The translations under genes and the position numbers were made by a program. From Nephrocerus scutellatus (taxonomy: Eukaryota; Arthropoda; Insecta; Diptera; Pipunculidae), in contig OX352763.1 in assembly GCA_947095585.1 (NCBI GenBank), forward strand, positions 119,645,287-119,709,286: a stretch of 64,000 bases of DNA. Reading direction: 5' to 3'. The notes below the pieces were generated by a model that made no database searches, had not been told where the DNA came from, and saw only the letters and a program-made list of their open reading frames with translations. Shown here piece by piece: positions 35,470 to 46,529 of this stretch; position 1 is the first letter of the stretch; each line of letters starts with the position of its first letter.

Positions 35470-36300
35470 ATTTTTGCAAGCGGAACCGCTGTGGTGGTGG
35501 ACAAGTCGCACGCCCGAGAATATTGCGGCTGTGGCTCATAGTGTGGGACAGAATCCATCGACCTTAACTTGACGTCAATCGCAGCAACTGGCCATTAGTC
35601 GCACCAGCCTGAGCAGAATGCTGCACAAAGAGTTCGGATTATTCGCTTACAAGGTCCAGATGACTCAGGAGTTGAAAGAAAATGAATATCCGCTTCGATA
35701 TCAGTTCTTTGCGTGGGCCAAAGACCAGCTTGATTATGACGTCGATTTTGGTGGAAAAATCATTTTTTAAGACGAAGCTCATTTCCATCTCGGGGGCTAT
35801 GTAAACAAGCAGAGCTCATGTAATCGTAGAGAAGCCAATGCATCCGCCAAGAGTGACAGTTTGGTGTATATTTTGGAGTGCTTGAAACGCCGTTACCGTC
35901 AATAGCAACCGTTACAGAACAATGCTGACCAACTTTTTATTGTCTCAAGTCAACGCCACGAATGTGGACGACCTTTAGTTTCAACAACATTGCACCGCAT
36001 GCCATACAAGCCGGCTTATAATCGGTATCTTGCGCGCCAAATTTGGCAACCGAATAACCCACCGTTCTGGAGATGTCAATTGGCCTGCGTGGAGCTGCGA
36101 TTTGACGCCGATGGACTCCGTTAAGGATTGATGCTTTCCGGATAATGCAGATATAATTTCAGCTTTAAAACATAACGTTTCGACTTATTCGCGAGATAGG
36201 CGGCAAAATCATCGAAAAAGTTCTTGACAACTGGACTCACAGGACGGGTTATTGTAAGGCCAGCAGTGAGGAGCAGAGAGCAGAGGGAGCCAAATATGGT
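35470..36300 (+). pseudogene. Tc1/mariner-superfamily transposase relic, DD41D (rosa-like)
   Basis: In shifted frames: RTPENIAAVAHSVGQNPST (HTH region, ~35508-35565), SRTSLSRMLHKEFGL-AYK (~35595-35655), WAKDQLDYDVDFGGKIIF (~35715-35770), a stop, DEAHFHLGGYVNKQ with the first catalytic Asp (~35773), FQQHCTACHT where the second Asp has become His (~35980), and GDVNWPAWSCDLTPMD with the third Asp (~36070-36118). There are 41 residues between second and third catalytic positions. Known: DD41D is the spacing of the rosa group, first described in a tephritid fly. Several stops, a mutated Asp and frameshifts make it dead. Terminal inverted repeats were not located. Confidence 0.8.
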
Positions 36301-36345
36301 TTTTCATTCCTAAAAAAAATCTAAAAAATATTGATGTATACTTAT

Positions 36346-36432
36346 GGTGGGCGCCGTAGCTCAGTGGATAGGTGCATGGATTTCTGAGCAGAAGGTTCTT
36401 AGTTCGAATCCCTGTAACACCAAAAGTATTTT
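36346..36432 (+). repeat. tRNA-derived SINE, copy 3 (head)
   Basis: GGTGGGCGCCGTAGCTCAGTGGATAG with A box TAGCTCAGTGG (36357-36367), B box AGTTCGAATCC (36401-36411) and CTGTAACACCAAAAGTATTTTG. This is the most tRNA-like copy, but the acceptor halves still do not pair. Confidence 0.78.
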
Positions 36433-38687
36433 GGTTTGTGTAACTCCAGCATACATACGCAATCTCAATTTACTATTATTTACATCACGGTAGTTAGTTG
36501 ATTTCAAAGCCAATAAAGCTTAAATGCTAAAGTTTAAGCTAAAGCCACATAATTTTTGATCAGACCTCTATCAGCATCAGCAGTATTGACACAAAGGTAT
36601 AACCTGCTAAGAAGTTACTCAAGTTCCCATTTTCCTTTCTAAGCGTTTAGTTAATCTGTGCAAAGGTAGGAATAAGAAAAATAAAACGAAAAAGCCATGC
36701 ATATAATGCTTTCGTGCAGAAACCTTAATGTGTAGTTGCGGTGCTGGCCTAAAATGAAATTGGTTGTGATTTTTGATGTCAAGTAAAAAGTTTGGCGTTT
36801 AAGCTTTTAAGTACCAAGACGAAGCTTTTTTTAAGCACGCATGTGTACTCTTAATATGATATTTATTTTGCACATACATACATACATATATCTGGTTTAT
36901 TGCTCAGCAAGCTCTCAGTGTGACAAAGCTACAGCAAACGGAAATTTTCTATGTCTTTAAAACAACAGTGCACTGATGGTTTTAAGGCTTTGCCCTTAAT
37001 TTGCGAATTGACAAATTGAAAAGCACAAATTTGGAAAAGCTTTTGGAAAAAAACAAACAGCAGATATCCTTTGTTTTCGAATTTTACTGCTTGATTTTAG
37101 AAATGATATTGACGGTAAGGAACATTATGAAGTCTTGATTTGTTAACCAAGAAGGTATTGCTTGAAACAACAGAGCAATGCTATTGAATTATTGAAATTC
37201 ACTGCAATGACAATGACTCTTGTTTAATATTTATACTTTGTAACACTTATAAAGCAGATTTCACACGACCGTTGAAAATATTGCATGTGGGTCTACGCAC
37301 CTATTGGTTTTGTAGCAAATACATTGAGTACGAAATTCGCTTATAATCGTAAACATAATGGGTAACCTCTCTTTCAGTATTTTCGTTCGTAACATTTGAA
37401 AACTATGTTAGAATTTCACACAATAAGCCAACATTAAGAATTTTCGGTGATCGCGTGATGATAGGACAGAAATATTCCTATTTGATTTATGTTGCGAGAT
37501 AAAGCCCGCGTCTGAATTTTTTGCCATTCAGCAAAACAAAACACACATATGATTTTGACAGTTTCATCAGCTTCACAATCGACCAACGGATGTCTTTTGA
37601 ACGATTCATATCGAAAAGTATTCCAATATCTAAGGTAAACAAAAAAGGCGACAGATGGTTTTAAGGCTTGTTCGAATTTGGTTAGCATTAACTGGGGGTC
37701 AAAATTTGTTGAAATTTAGAAATATAATTGTCGGTTGCTTGAATGCTTCTATTTGTACATGAATCATAAACACACATGAATTGGAAAGGTTTTGTGTACA
37801 TTTATAAAGATGAGAGCGCTTCGTATAAAGTGTCAATCATCGTCAATTTAGATGGCATTTATGTGTTTTGAAGTACCTATACATATTTCGATAAAACAAG
37901 TTTTCATTGGTTGAAAGTTAAATGTGCTGAGGTGTGAACTTTTTTTGAAGTAGGTACATCATATGCAGAGGTTATAGTTTAATTACGCATACCTTTTTTC
38001 GTAGAATTCAGTATAAGGATTTTTCAGTTCCCTAACTAATTTTGAAAGGGAGCGTCCTGTCCATTGTACATAGGAGTACATTATATTTGTTTGCTGATAT
38101 CAGGCGCTTTTGTGTAGACATACTCTGCGCTTGTGCCTGTGAAGTGATCACAGAAAATTGAACAAGAACTAATATGGTTTCAATTTAAAAAATATAAACA
38201 TCTCCTTTTCGATATCAGGCGAACAAATAATTAGAACCTGGTTAACTCCATGTTGAGAGGACTTAGCGTTGCGTTTATATTCAATTGGTATATAACGTTT
38301 CGCTAGTTAATTAACCTTTACCTAAAGCACAGCACATTCTTACTACAATTGAAATACTCGTATATATTTATAATAAAATAATTATATAATATTATTATAC
38401 TTCTTTATTGTGAGTAAGTTGAAAATGTTTAAATAATTACAGATTTACATAGGGACCTAGCCACATACTATTGCAACTAAGTTTAACTTTTATTTTTCTA
38501 TTGTTTTTCGTTGTTTAATACAAAGTATAATGATGTTTTTTCTCCGCATCGCAAATGTTGAAATTTAATTCTATAAATGGAGAAGTTATAAAACAACAAA
38601 AACAATCAACAAAACTAAAAAACAATAAAATGTAAGCTAAGATTATTTTATTATCCAAATCAATTTTAAAATTCTCTATACAAAATC
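36433..38687. other. AT-rich stretch, nothing recognised
   Basis: No supported gene. A small ACATACATACATA tract lies near 36875. Confidence 0.5.
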
Positions 38688-39040
38688 GCGTGCCCGTGGA
38701 TCTGTTTGTTTGTTTGTCGTGAAATATTTCAAGCCAACTTCCCAAAGCCCCATTTTATTGAAACTTTGTACACATGTCTATTTCAAGTGATAACACTTAT
38801 TTCTATTAAAATTTGGAGCCCCTTAGCCCTGAGGCCCGGGGGGTGCCCATATAAATTTTTTAAAAATTTACCCGATTTTCTTCAAATTTTGTACACATGT
38901 GTATCTCCGATGGCAAGACTTTCTATAAACACTTGGAAGTGAACGGGCCCCAGGGCGTCGATGCTCCTATATATATAGTTTTTAAAAAATAACCCGATTT
39001 TATTAAAACTTTGCACATTGTGTATTCTCGGCTCCCTTTA
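38688..39040 (+). repeat. Interspersed repeat family H, copy with ~2.5 internal units
   Basis: Head GCGTGCCCGTGGATCTGTTTG, then units containing GAAACTTTGTACACATGTCTAT, GGGTGCCCATATAAATTTTT, CCGATTTTCTTCAAATTTTG and CACATGTGTATCTCCGATGG. Confidence 0.75.
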
Positions 39041-39044
39041 AACG

Positions 39045-39130
39045 AACAAAAAAAATTATTCAATCATGTGCACTATGAACTCATTTTTGTTCGCTCCCTC
39101 TGAGCACAGTATTATAATTTAGTAATTCAA
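39045..39130. repeat. ~78-bp minisatellite unit, left of the pogo element
   Basis: TTATTCAATCATGTGCACTATGAACTC, TTTTGTTCGCTCCCTCTGAGCA and AGTATTATAATTTAGTAATTCAATTA; related units lie at 40650-40815. Confidence 0.6.
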
Positions 39131-39133
39131 TTA

Positions 39134-40590
39134 CAGTACATTCTCGATTAACGCAAGTCACGATTTGCGCAACTACTCGGTTATCGCAACACCTAAATTT
39201 TCATCATTGCTGACGTGGTAATCGTAACATTTCAAAAATTCTACCTCAATAATTGCAACTTTTATTTCATAATATATTGTTTTTCTTGTCCTTTGAGTTT
39301 CTCCACTTAGTCTGTGGGCAGTTGTTTTACCGCTACTTGAGAATAACCGGGGAAAAGAATAAGAGTGTGAATATCCCAAGCTTTAAACAAATGGTTCTTT
39401 AATCAAAGAAAGCTAAATGTGCCGATTACGTTTGAGGTTCTTAAATCAATGGCATGTCAATTGCATGAAAATATTAAAGAGAGACAAGGACGCGAGCAAC
39501 GGTTGGGTGACTAATTTTAAAAAAAAAGACATGGCATTCGCTTGTTGAAAATTTATGGCGAAAAACTTTCTAACAAACCGCCAGTTGTGGGTGCTTTTTT
39601 GGCCAAACGAAGAAACAAAATCAAAGAAATCGATTTGTCTCCTAATCAAATATACAACGCAGATGAATCGGGGTTATTCTGCCGTCTTATGTCAGATAAA
39701 AGCCTTGTAAGTTTTAAAGAATCCTCAGCTACTGGTCGGAAAGCAAGCAAGGAGAGAATAATGTTCCTCGCTTCTGGTTTGCACAAAATTAAGCCGTTCG
39801 TCGTAAATCCACGATATTTTTAAAAAAATTTCGTGTACAAAACTTACAAAAATGCATTCTTTGAACCATGGCTCCACATTTCATTCGTTCCTGAGGTATT
39901 AAAAACTCCAATCGATTTCTGGTAATTTTTTACTGGGGTTTTGTCTCTTTTAGGTTCGAGTTCGAGTTCTAAGATCCAAGGGTCTTCCAAAAAGGCGCTG
40001 TTGCTTCCTGATAACGCCCGCCATCCCAAAGACGGCGAGATGAAAGTGATGACAGCATGATCGTTGTAATGTGTTTCCCAGCGAATTGCACTGCTATCCT
40101 TCAACCAATGGACCAAAATGTAATAATCTTAACAAAGCTCCATTATAAAAAAAAAGTCTATTGTCGCGCTTAGTCGGAAGTGAGGGCTCGGACCGAAAGA
40201 CAATTTGCCTCCTAGCTAACGCATGGGATGGATTGCAGGTTAGACCAATAAAGAAATGCTGGAATTTGTTCATGCCTCCTTCTAGTGATTGGAATGATGA
40301 AGATGAGCTAGCTACCTTTGAGCACATTAAAGGCGCGGTGGTAGAATCCATAACCACTTTCCTTAATATTTCTCGGAATGAACCGATTTCTAATGACAAA
40401 ATACAGGATTGGATATGCGAGACCGGAGATAACGTAAACGAAAATTGTCAAGATAAGAAATCCATTGAAAGTTCAGACGGGAGTGAAACGGAGATTGCTT
40501 CAACTTCAAAAATAATTCAAAGCTGAAGAAAACTCAGCCCTTATAAATCAGATACTGAATCTGCAATAATTGCAAGAAATGGCTGTGTTG
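39134..40590 (+). pseudogene. pogo-superfamily (Tigger/Jerky-like) transposase relic with 5' terminus
   Basis: A terminal repeat CAGTACATTCTCGATTAACGC begins at 39134. The frame then carries IPQALNKWFFNQRKLNVP (CENP-B-type HTH, ~39375-39430), KKRHGIRLLKIYGEKLS (~39520-39570), IYNADESGLF with the first catalytic Asp (~39650-39680), ATGRKASKERI (~39728), KIKPFVVNPRYF then a stop at 39821-39823, ALLLPDNARHP with the second Asp (~39993-40024), a degraded NQWTK segment (~40105) and a C-terminal acidic tail, open from 40161 to 40526. Known: these are DDE elements related to CENP-B, jerky and Tigger. Stops and frameshifts inactivate it. The matching right terminal repeat was not found. Confidence 0.82.
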
Positions 40591-40649
40591 AAAAATGCAG
40601 CAAAGCAAAAAATTCAAACAAAAATATCAAAATATCAAAAATGTATCTG

Positions 40650-40815
40650 CACTATTTTGGTCGCTCGATCGCAGCATAGTATAATAAATTAGTTATTCAA
40701 TTATGTGCACTCATTTGTTTGCCCCCTTTGAGTGTCATTATCATTTTACTCAATTGTGCATGCACTATGCACTCACTTTGTTCGCTCAATCTGAGCATAA
40801 GGTTTATAATTTGTA
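40650..40815. repeat. ~78-bp minisatellite units, right of the pogo element
   Basis: Degenerate units sharing TTGTTCGCTC, CTGAGCATA, TTATTCAATTATGTGCACTC and CATGCACTATGCACTCA with the segment left of the pogo relic. Confidence 0.6.
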
Positions 40816-41930
40816 AAAAAAGAAAAGCGGTATCAATTTGGAAATATTAAGTTTTACTTTTCATTAACTAAAACAATCTGAGTATATAAACATTGATTCA
40901 CATAATAACGTTACTGTCGGTGCCCCAAAATTTGAGGGTCCTGTGACAGTTTTACAGCAAGGGCATATTAGACATAAAAATATTGTAAAGAACTTGGCTC
41001 AGTAGTGCCCCTTGAGGAACGCCAAAGGCGAGAATTTGAAGCATATATGTAGTACCTTGACTTGACATGTACAAAGTAGATTTAAATAAACAAATAAAGA
41101 AAAAACTTTCATTCAATTACACAAAATTGAGTTCAACTTTTTTACTATTACCAAATGTGAACTTATTTTCATGGCAACAATCTATGGACAAATCTCCAAT
41201 ATATGATTACATACTATGGGATACGGGAGATTTAAGAATTTTTTTGCAACACTTCATGTCACTTACACAACTCGTTGACATCCTATAAGCGACTTCTTTT
41301 CATCACTGCTTTCATCATCTTCAGTTAATAGGCGGGCAGCTCCTTCCAATAGAAATCAATTTTCACATTCTATATGAAATACTTCGCCAGATATATACCA
41401 GTGTCATTTGATAAATCGGTCCTCTACTGTTGCAAGGAATGTATTTACACTTGTACTTGAACAACACTTATATTATCCCACATCTTATGTTTATACATTT
41501 AATCACATATAGCATTTGCGTCAAGTAGGGACACTGCCACGTTGATATCAATGTTGTTGTTGAAGGACCATACATTTAAGAGTATGTACGAGTATGTGAA
41601 TGTTCGAATTCCGAGTTCTTTTACATTTTCTTATTTGAAGGAATATGGACGTAGATAAAAGTAAAGTTAAAAAGCGTAAATATTGAGGAAAATTTACATT
41701 GCTTCGAAAAAGAGTATCTTACAATTGAAATTACTGTATAGAAACATATATGTCATATACATATATGTATGTAATTCTAAAAAGTACATCCTCCCTCTGC
41801 TCATAAAAATTATTAAAAATATATCACACAATAGTGTTTATAAGAAAAGTTAAAGTATAAAATAACAACCAATAAAAATTAAAATTTTTCACGTAAATTC
41901 TCCAGTTACCAAAAGTATACTGAATTCCAC
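40816..41930. other. AT-rich stretch with a short LINE scrap
   Basis: Apart from 40915-41040 (see separate entry) nothing is recognised. A 73-codon frame at 41067-41288 is unpatterned. Confidence 0.5.
40915..41040 (-). mobile_element. Jockey-like LINE reverse transcriptase scrap
   Basis: Minus strand encodes GVPQGALLSQVLYNIFMSNMPL, the RT motif around GVPQG-xLSPxLYNIF of Jockey-group LINEs. Only ~40 codons; no flanking homology seen. Confidence 0.6.
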
Positions 41931-42857
41931 TAGGTTAGGTTAAGTTTGGTTGAAGTGGCCGTCAGTCAAAACCGACGCACTTAGACCATGAAGGTCCATT
42001 GTGATACCACAAGGAACTAGGAAAATCCCACGCCTAATCGTTGAACCACATATGGAGCTTCGTATGAAGCGCAAGAGACTATTAATGTCAATTTGGGTTA
42101 GATCGTTGAAAAAGAACGCTCCCAGATGGAGCTTCCGCCTATTCAAGAGGGCTGGGCACGTACAAAGTAGATGGAGAGTGGTTTCCTCCTCCTCCTCCTC
42201 ATCCATGCAGCTTCTGCAGAAATCGTTGAGAAAGACTCCCTAGTCTTTCTGCATGCTTACAGTGTCCAGTTATGACACCTATAATGGCACTAATGTGTAG
42301 TCTGTTTTGAGAGATCAAACACTTGGAGCGTTTCGGATCTAGCTTGGGCCAGATCTGCTTCGTTGCTATGCAAGTTTTGCCGTTTGACCATCGATAATTA
42401 GTTTTTATTATAGCATCCCGCTTAAACATGAGTTTGCACGTAGCGATCGGCATGCCTAGTGAACCATATTCAGGCAATAGGGGTAGTGTGGTTCCATTTT
42501 ATGGCGAGTTCATCAGCCATACAATTACCAGGAATGTCTTTATGCCCCGGCACCCAGCACAGGTGAATGTCATCTCCTCAAGAGACGATCGGCAATTCCG
42601 GGTTAGAATAGAATTTGTGGAGACTGATTCCATGGACTTTAGCGCAGCCTGGCTATCCGAAAAAATGTGAATATCCTTATAACAGATATGACATAACGCT
42701 TCCGCCAAGACAAGGCTTCCTTAATAGCCATGATTTCCGCTTGGAAAACACTACAGTGATCAGGAAGACGGAAAGAGAGACTTAGATTTTGTCTTTTTGA
42801 AAAGACACTTCCGCCAACCCCTTTATCGACCCGTCTGTGTAGAATGAATTCTTTCAT
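41931..42857 (-). mobile_element. LOA/I-group LINE, RNase H domain and 3' end
   Basis: Minus strand from 42857: KGVGGSVF, LSFRLPDHCSVFQAEIMAIKEAL (catalytic Glu), IHIFSDSQAALKSMES (catalytic Asp, ~42625-42670), CRSSLEEM, then shifted frames with GMPIATCKL, TCIATKQIWPKLDPKRSKCLIS and a C-terminal DEEEEETTLHLLCTCPALL (~42145-42205). It ends in GGCCACTTCAACC..AACTTAACCTAACCTA, the same CCTAA-type tail as 30146. Frameshifted and dead; close to the copy at 55089. Confidence 0.83.
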
Positions 42858-42879
42858 TTTATGCCGCTATATGGAGAAA

Positions 42880-43026
42880 AAAAATTGTATGGGAGCATCC
42901 GAAACTCGACCACTTTCAATGTTTTAATATAAAGCGTTGTCATGGGAAATACACATGTGTGCAAAGTTTGAATACAATTATCATAAGATCTGACCAGCCA
43001 GCCGCTAACCACGGCCAAGCGAAGTT
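42880..43026 (-). repeat. Interspersed repeat family H, partial copy
   Basis: Contains TTGTATGGGAGCATCC, GTTGTCATGGGAAATACACATGTGTGCAAAGTTTGAATA, GACCAGCCAGCCG and GGCCAAGCGAAGTTAATA, the head and first unit of family H reversed. Confidence 0.7.
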
Positions 43027-43959
43027 AATATAGAGAATATTAGAAAACAAAGTTAATCTTCAATTTATAAAATTCTGTAATCAATATTTTACACATACTG
43101 CATTGTTATTTTGGTACAAAAACGCAAAGGTATACATAAAAATAACCCTTCAGAAAAGCTCTATGACAGCAGCAGGAACTCCGATTTTTTTCCCAATACA
43201 AGAACTTTATGTATTTCTATGGCATATTGTATATTACTCGAATTTACAGAATAAATTGTACTTGCTTACTTATTGTTCCTTTTAAATTAATTCGTGATTG
43301 AAAAAGCAAGGCAATGGCAGAACTCCTTAAATTCAAAAGAAGTATTCGACCTTTTATGAGAGAATTTCTTCTTTTTGCTGCTCTGTATTGACTTGGCTTG
43401 ATAAAAGTACGTAGATAGTACATTGAATTAATGCTGCTTTCATTATTGCGACAACTACCTGATTTTGCAAATTTGATGCTGCAATGAAAATGCAAAAGAC
43501 GATGACGATGGCTTTTCCTCTAAGGATCTTGTTATACAAAATTTATTATTATTTAGCCACAGGGATACCTACTATTGAACGGACGATGAACACAAAAAGA
43601 GTATGGTGGAAATTTTTAAGAAGATGAATAGGAATTGATGAATTTGTGTTTATTTCCGCTGAGATTTATTTTAAAATTGCTTCCGATGATGATGTCCTTT
43701 CAAAATTATTCCTGATTCATTCATTATAAAATATTGGTTTGAATAGTAGGTACGTACAATACAAGAAATTCAAATGTAAATAGCGTGCAATACGAAATAT
43801 AAACCAAAAAAAATTAATCTGCTCAATTTTCTTTGTTTGAAATAGTTATCTTAACGATTATTCATACAAAAGGGAGACTTTATTGGAATTACTGTACTTT
43901 AATTGATTTACACTTTAAGGACTAGACATAGTTTTTTAAATGTGCTTCTCAAACAAATA
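43027..43959. other. AT-rich stretch, nothing recognised
   Basis: Short overlapping frames only. Confidence 0.5.
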
Positions 43960-44030
43960 CAGTGCATTCTCAATTATCACAACTAATAGAAATCGGAGGT
44001 AGTTGCAATGAACGAGGTAGTTGCTATAAC
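43960..44030 (+). repeat. pogo-type terminal inverted repeat without transposase
   Basis: CAGTGCATTCTCAATTATCACAAC is closely similar to the terminus at 39134. It is followed by GAGGTAGTTGCAATGAAC and GAGGTAGTTGCTATAACC, a subterminal duplication. The rest of the element is missing. Confidence 0.6.
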
Positions 44031-44310
44031 CTACCCTGTCATCACTACCGACTTCAGCAAGGCTTTTGATAAAATATGCCACCAAACCATTTACCTTAAA
44101 CTTAAAGCCCTCGGATTTCCACCCTTTTTCATTTCATGGCTGAAATCGTACCTTGAGAAACGCCAGTAAAGGGTTCTCTTCAGATTCTCAATCTCAGACC
44201 CCATTAACGCCACTTCAGGTGTCCCACAAGGCAGTCATCTCGGTCCATTGATCTTTGTCCTAACAATAAACAATGTTGGTCACATCATTAAAGACTCAGA
44301 TCTGTCCATT
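44031..44310 (+). mobile_element. Jockey-group LINE, RT fragment
   Basis: Encodes TDFSKAFDKICHQTIYLKLKALGFP (44047 onward), WLKSYLEKRQ, a stop, then SISDPINATSGVPQGSHLGPL. These are RT motifs of the Jockey group. Truncated before the catalytic YADD box. An A-rich run and GGTTAAG repeats follow. Confidence 0.8.
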
Positions 44311-44489
44311 TATGTTGGAAAAAAAAATAAAAACAAAAAAAAAATAGGTTAAGCAATAGGTTAAGTGGTAGGTTAAGTTAAGTTAAGCTTGTATTAAGCA
44401 AATAAATAAATAAATAAACCAAGTCAAAAACTTTTTGAAGGTAAATTGTTATTAAAACCATGTTAATACTCTGAGTAGGGCGAATAACA

Positions 44490-45625
44490 CAGAAAGTTTC
44501 AGACATGGATGTGGCCGCAACTATCTCTGAGTGGTGGAAGTGCGATCAAACCTCCACGTGGTGGCCGCTGGTAATTTTCCTCCAGTACAGGAAAAGCAAA
44601 ATGATCGGGATAGTCCCTTCAAAGAATAACGACGACGACCACGGCAACAAAAACGGCTAAACGATTTAAGAATTTTCTCATGGAACGTACGCTCACTGTA
44701 TAGAGCTCGAGCTGCACAGCAGCTAGCCGATACCCTGTCCAAATATAATGCTGACATAAGAGCAATTCAGGAGATACGGTGGACGGGGAATGGTGTCTTA
44801 CAAAAATCAGAATATGACATATATAACAGCTGTCATGCATGACATCATATCCGCAGGGTGGGGTTTCTATAGTCAGCAAAAGAATGAAACCCACCGTTAT
44901 CAAGCTCCGGGCTCCGACATGGGGATGGACTTGCCTGCGTCCTCTTCAACCTGGCGTTGAAAGTGATCGGAGACACTGACGTAACGGCGAGAGAACAATC
45001 CTCTATATTATAGAGTCTATAAGTCCACTCAGATACTGGCTTACACAAACGATATTGACATCGTTGGCAGAAACCGAAGAGCTGTACAGGAAACTTTCAT
45101 CCAGATCGACTGGGCGGCCCGAAATCTGGGGCTACACCTAAATGTGGAGCTCGATTTTGAAGCAATTAAATCCTTTAACTATCCCGGGTCAACTGTAGCA
45201 GCCGTTAACAGCATGGAACCAGAAATACGCGCACGGTTGCTTAAAGCCAACAAAGCCGTCTATAGTCTGTCAAGACTCTTCAAATCCAGGAATTTAACCA
45301 TAACATCCAAGTTGCTGGTAGACAATGGTTATACCAGTACTTACATATGGATCCGAGACTTGGGTGCTTAGCAAAAAGCATTCCGACCTCTAAGCCGCGT
45401 TCGAGAGAAAAGTCTTACGGAGAATTGTTGGCCCCGTATGTGAGGAAGGATGATTCCGGGGACTCTACTCGTATAATGATGAGATCTACGAGCGTTACCG
45501 CGATGTCGAGTTCGTGAAGAGAATTAAGCTGGTAGGCTCCGGTGGGCAGGAAAGTCCTTTTCGGTAGGATTTATGGAACACGACAGCGAGGCCGGCCAAG
45601 CTTGCGCTGGATGGCGTAGACCAGG
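44490..45625 (+). mobile_element. BovB/RTE-like LINE with internal deletion (endonuclease start joined to RT end)
   Basis: The 5' part encodes ILSWNVRSLYRARAAQQLAD (~44660-44720, frame disrupted) and AIQEIRWTG (44763-44789), the start of an RTE apurinic endonuclease. After SKK-like and TVIKL-like codons it jumps at ~44910 to RT sequence matching 58195 onward (LRQGD, LACVLFNLAL, TDVTARE), DIDIVGRNRRAVQE, LNVELDFEAIKSFNYPGSTVAA, MEPEIRARLLKANKA, LFKSRNLTITSKLL, then VCEEG and RDVEFVKRIKL. So EN C-terminus and the RT palm are deleted. The 3' tail is absent. Confidence 0.82.
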
Positions 45626-46529
45626 CAACAATAATTGTAATATGTACCTATACTGCGCTCAACGTAAAGTGAGAACGATATTCAACACGATAACGAGATT
45701 TTAAACCATTTTTACATCAGTAAACATCGAGAGGAACAACCCTCAATAAGCTCAACTAGCTACTAACTAGCTTACGCAAAATGATACCATCAGAATAACT
45801 TTATACAAGACTGATTCATTTAGATGTATTGGGTGGATTTAAAATTTGGTTAGTGGAATCCTCTAACTATTCCTCTGATAAAATGTAGCTGTCAATACGA
45901 GCTTAATGCACTGCTTACAATCTGCAAAAGAAAATAACTTCCGTATGTCAGATCCGTTAAAATGAACCTATAGCGAGTACGAATATGCAAGTGATAAGCA
46001 CCTAAATATTATGTCACTGAATCATTTTAAAATGCTCGAAATTCGATGGAAATTTTCCCGTTAAGGCATTGCGGTACCTACATACTTGTGTAAATATTAT
46101 GTTTAATCGAATTTTTCCATTTCCGTCAAAGCAATAGCGAAGCTTCATACTTTTCAAAAGCATTTCTCGTCGTCTTACAAAAAAGAGAACAAACTTTGTC
46201 CTATACGCACATTTCGGAAGTGTATTTTCCTTGCACTTAGAATTGATGTTTACTTCAGGAATGGAAATGCAATTTCGTATTAGATATTGATACATGTATT
46301 GTATGTATGTATGATTACATATTGGAGAACTACATTGTAGCATTGGCTGCAACTGTTGTACCAACTACTACCGACGCCGCTCCATAACTTAAAATTAAAT
46401 TTAATATTTCTCGTGTGTTAGGTACTTTTACATATTACATAATACACAAAACCAACGAGAAGCAGAATCAGAATGGGATCATCGCTTACTTTAAGTTTTC
46501 AAAAATCACCCGATTGATATGTGTGTTAC
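45626..46529. other. Upstream stretch, nothing recognised
   Basis: A 116-codon minus frame (46014-46364) is Cys- and Arg-rich but unpatterned. No repeat shared elsewhere. Confidence 0.5.

Noticed and set aside
36346..36432. Possible functional tRNA gene
   Set aside because: A and B boxes are good, but acceptor and T stems do not pair, and related copies with shared flanking body exist, so it is a SINE head.
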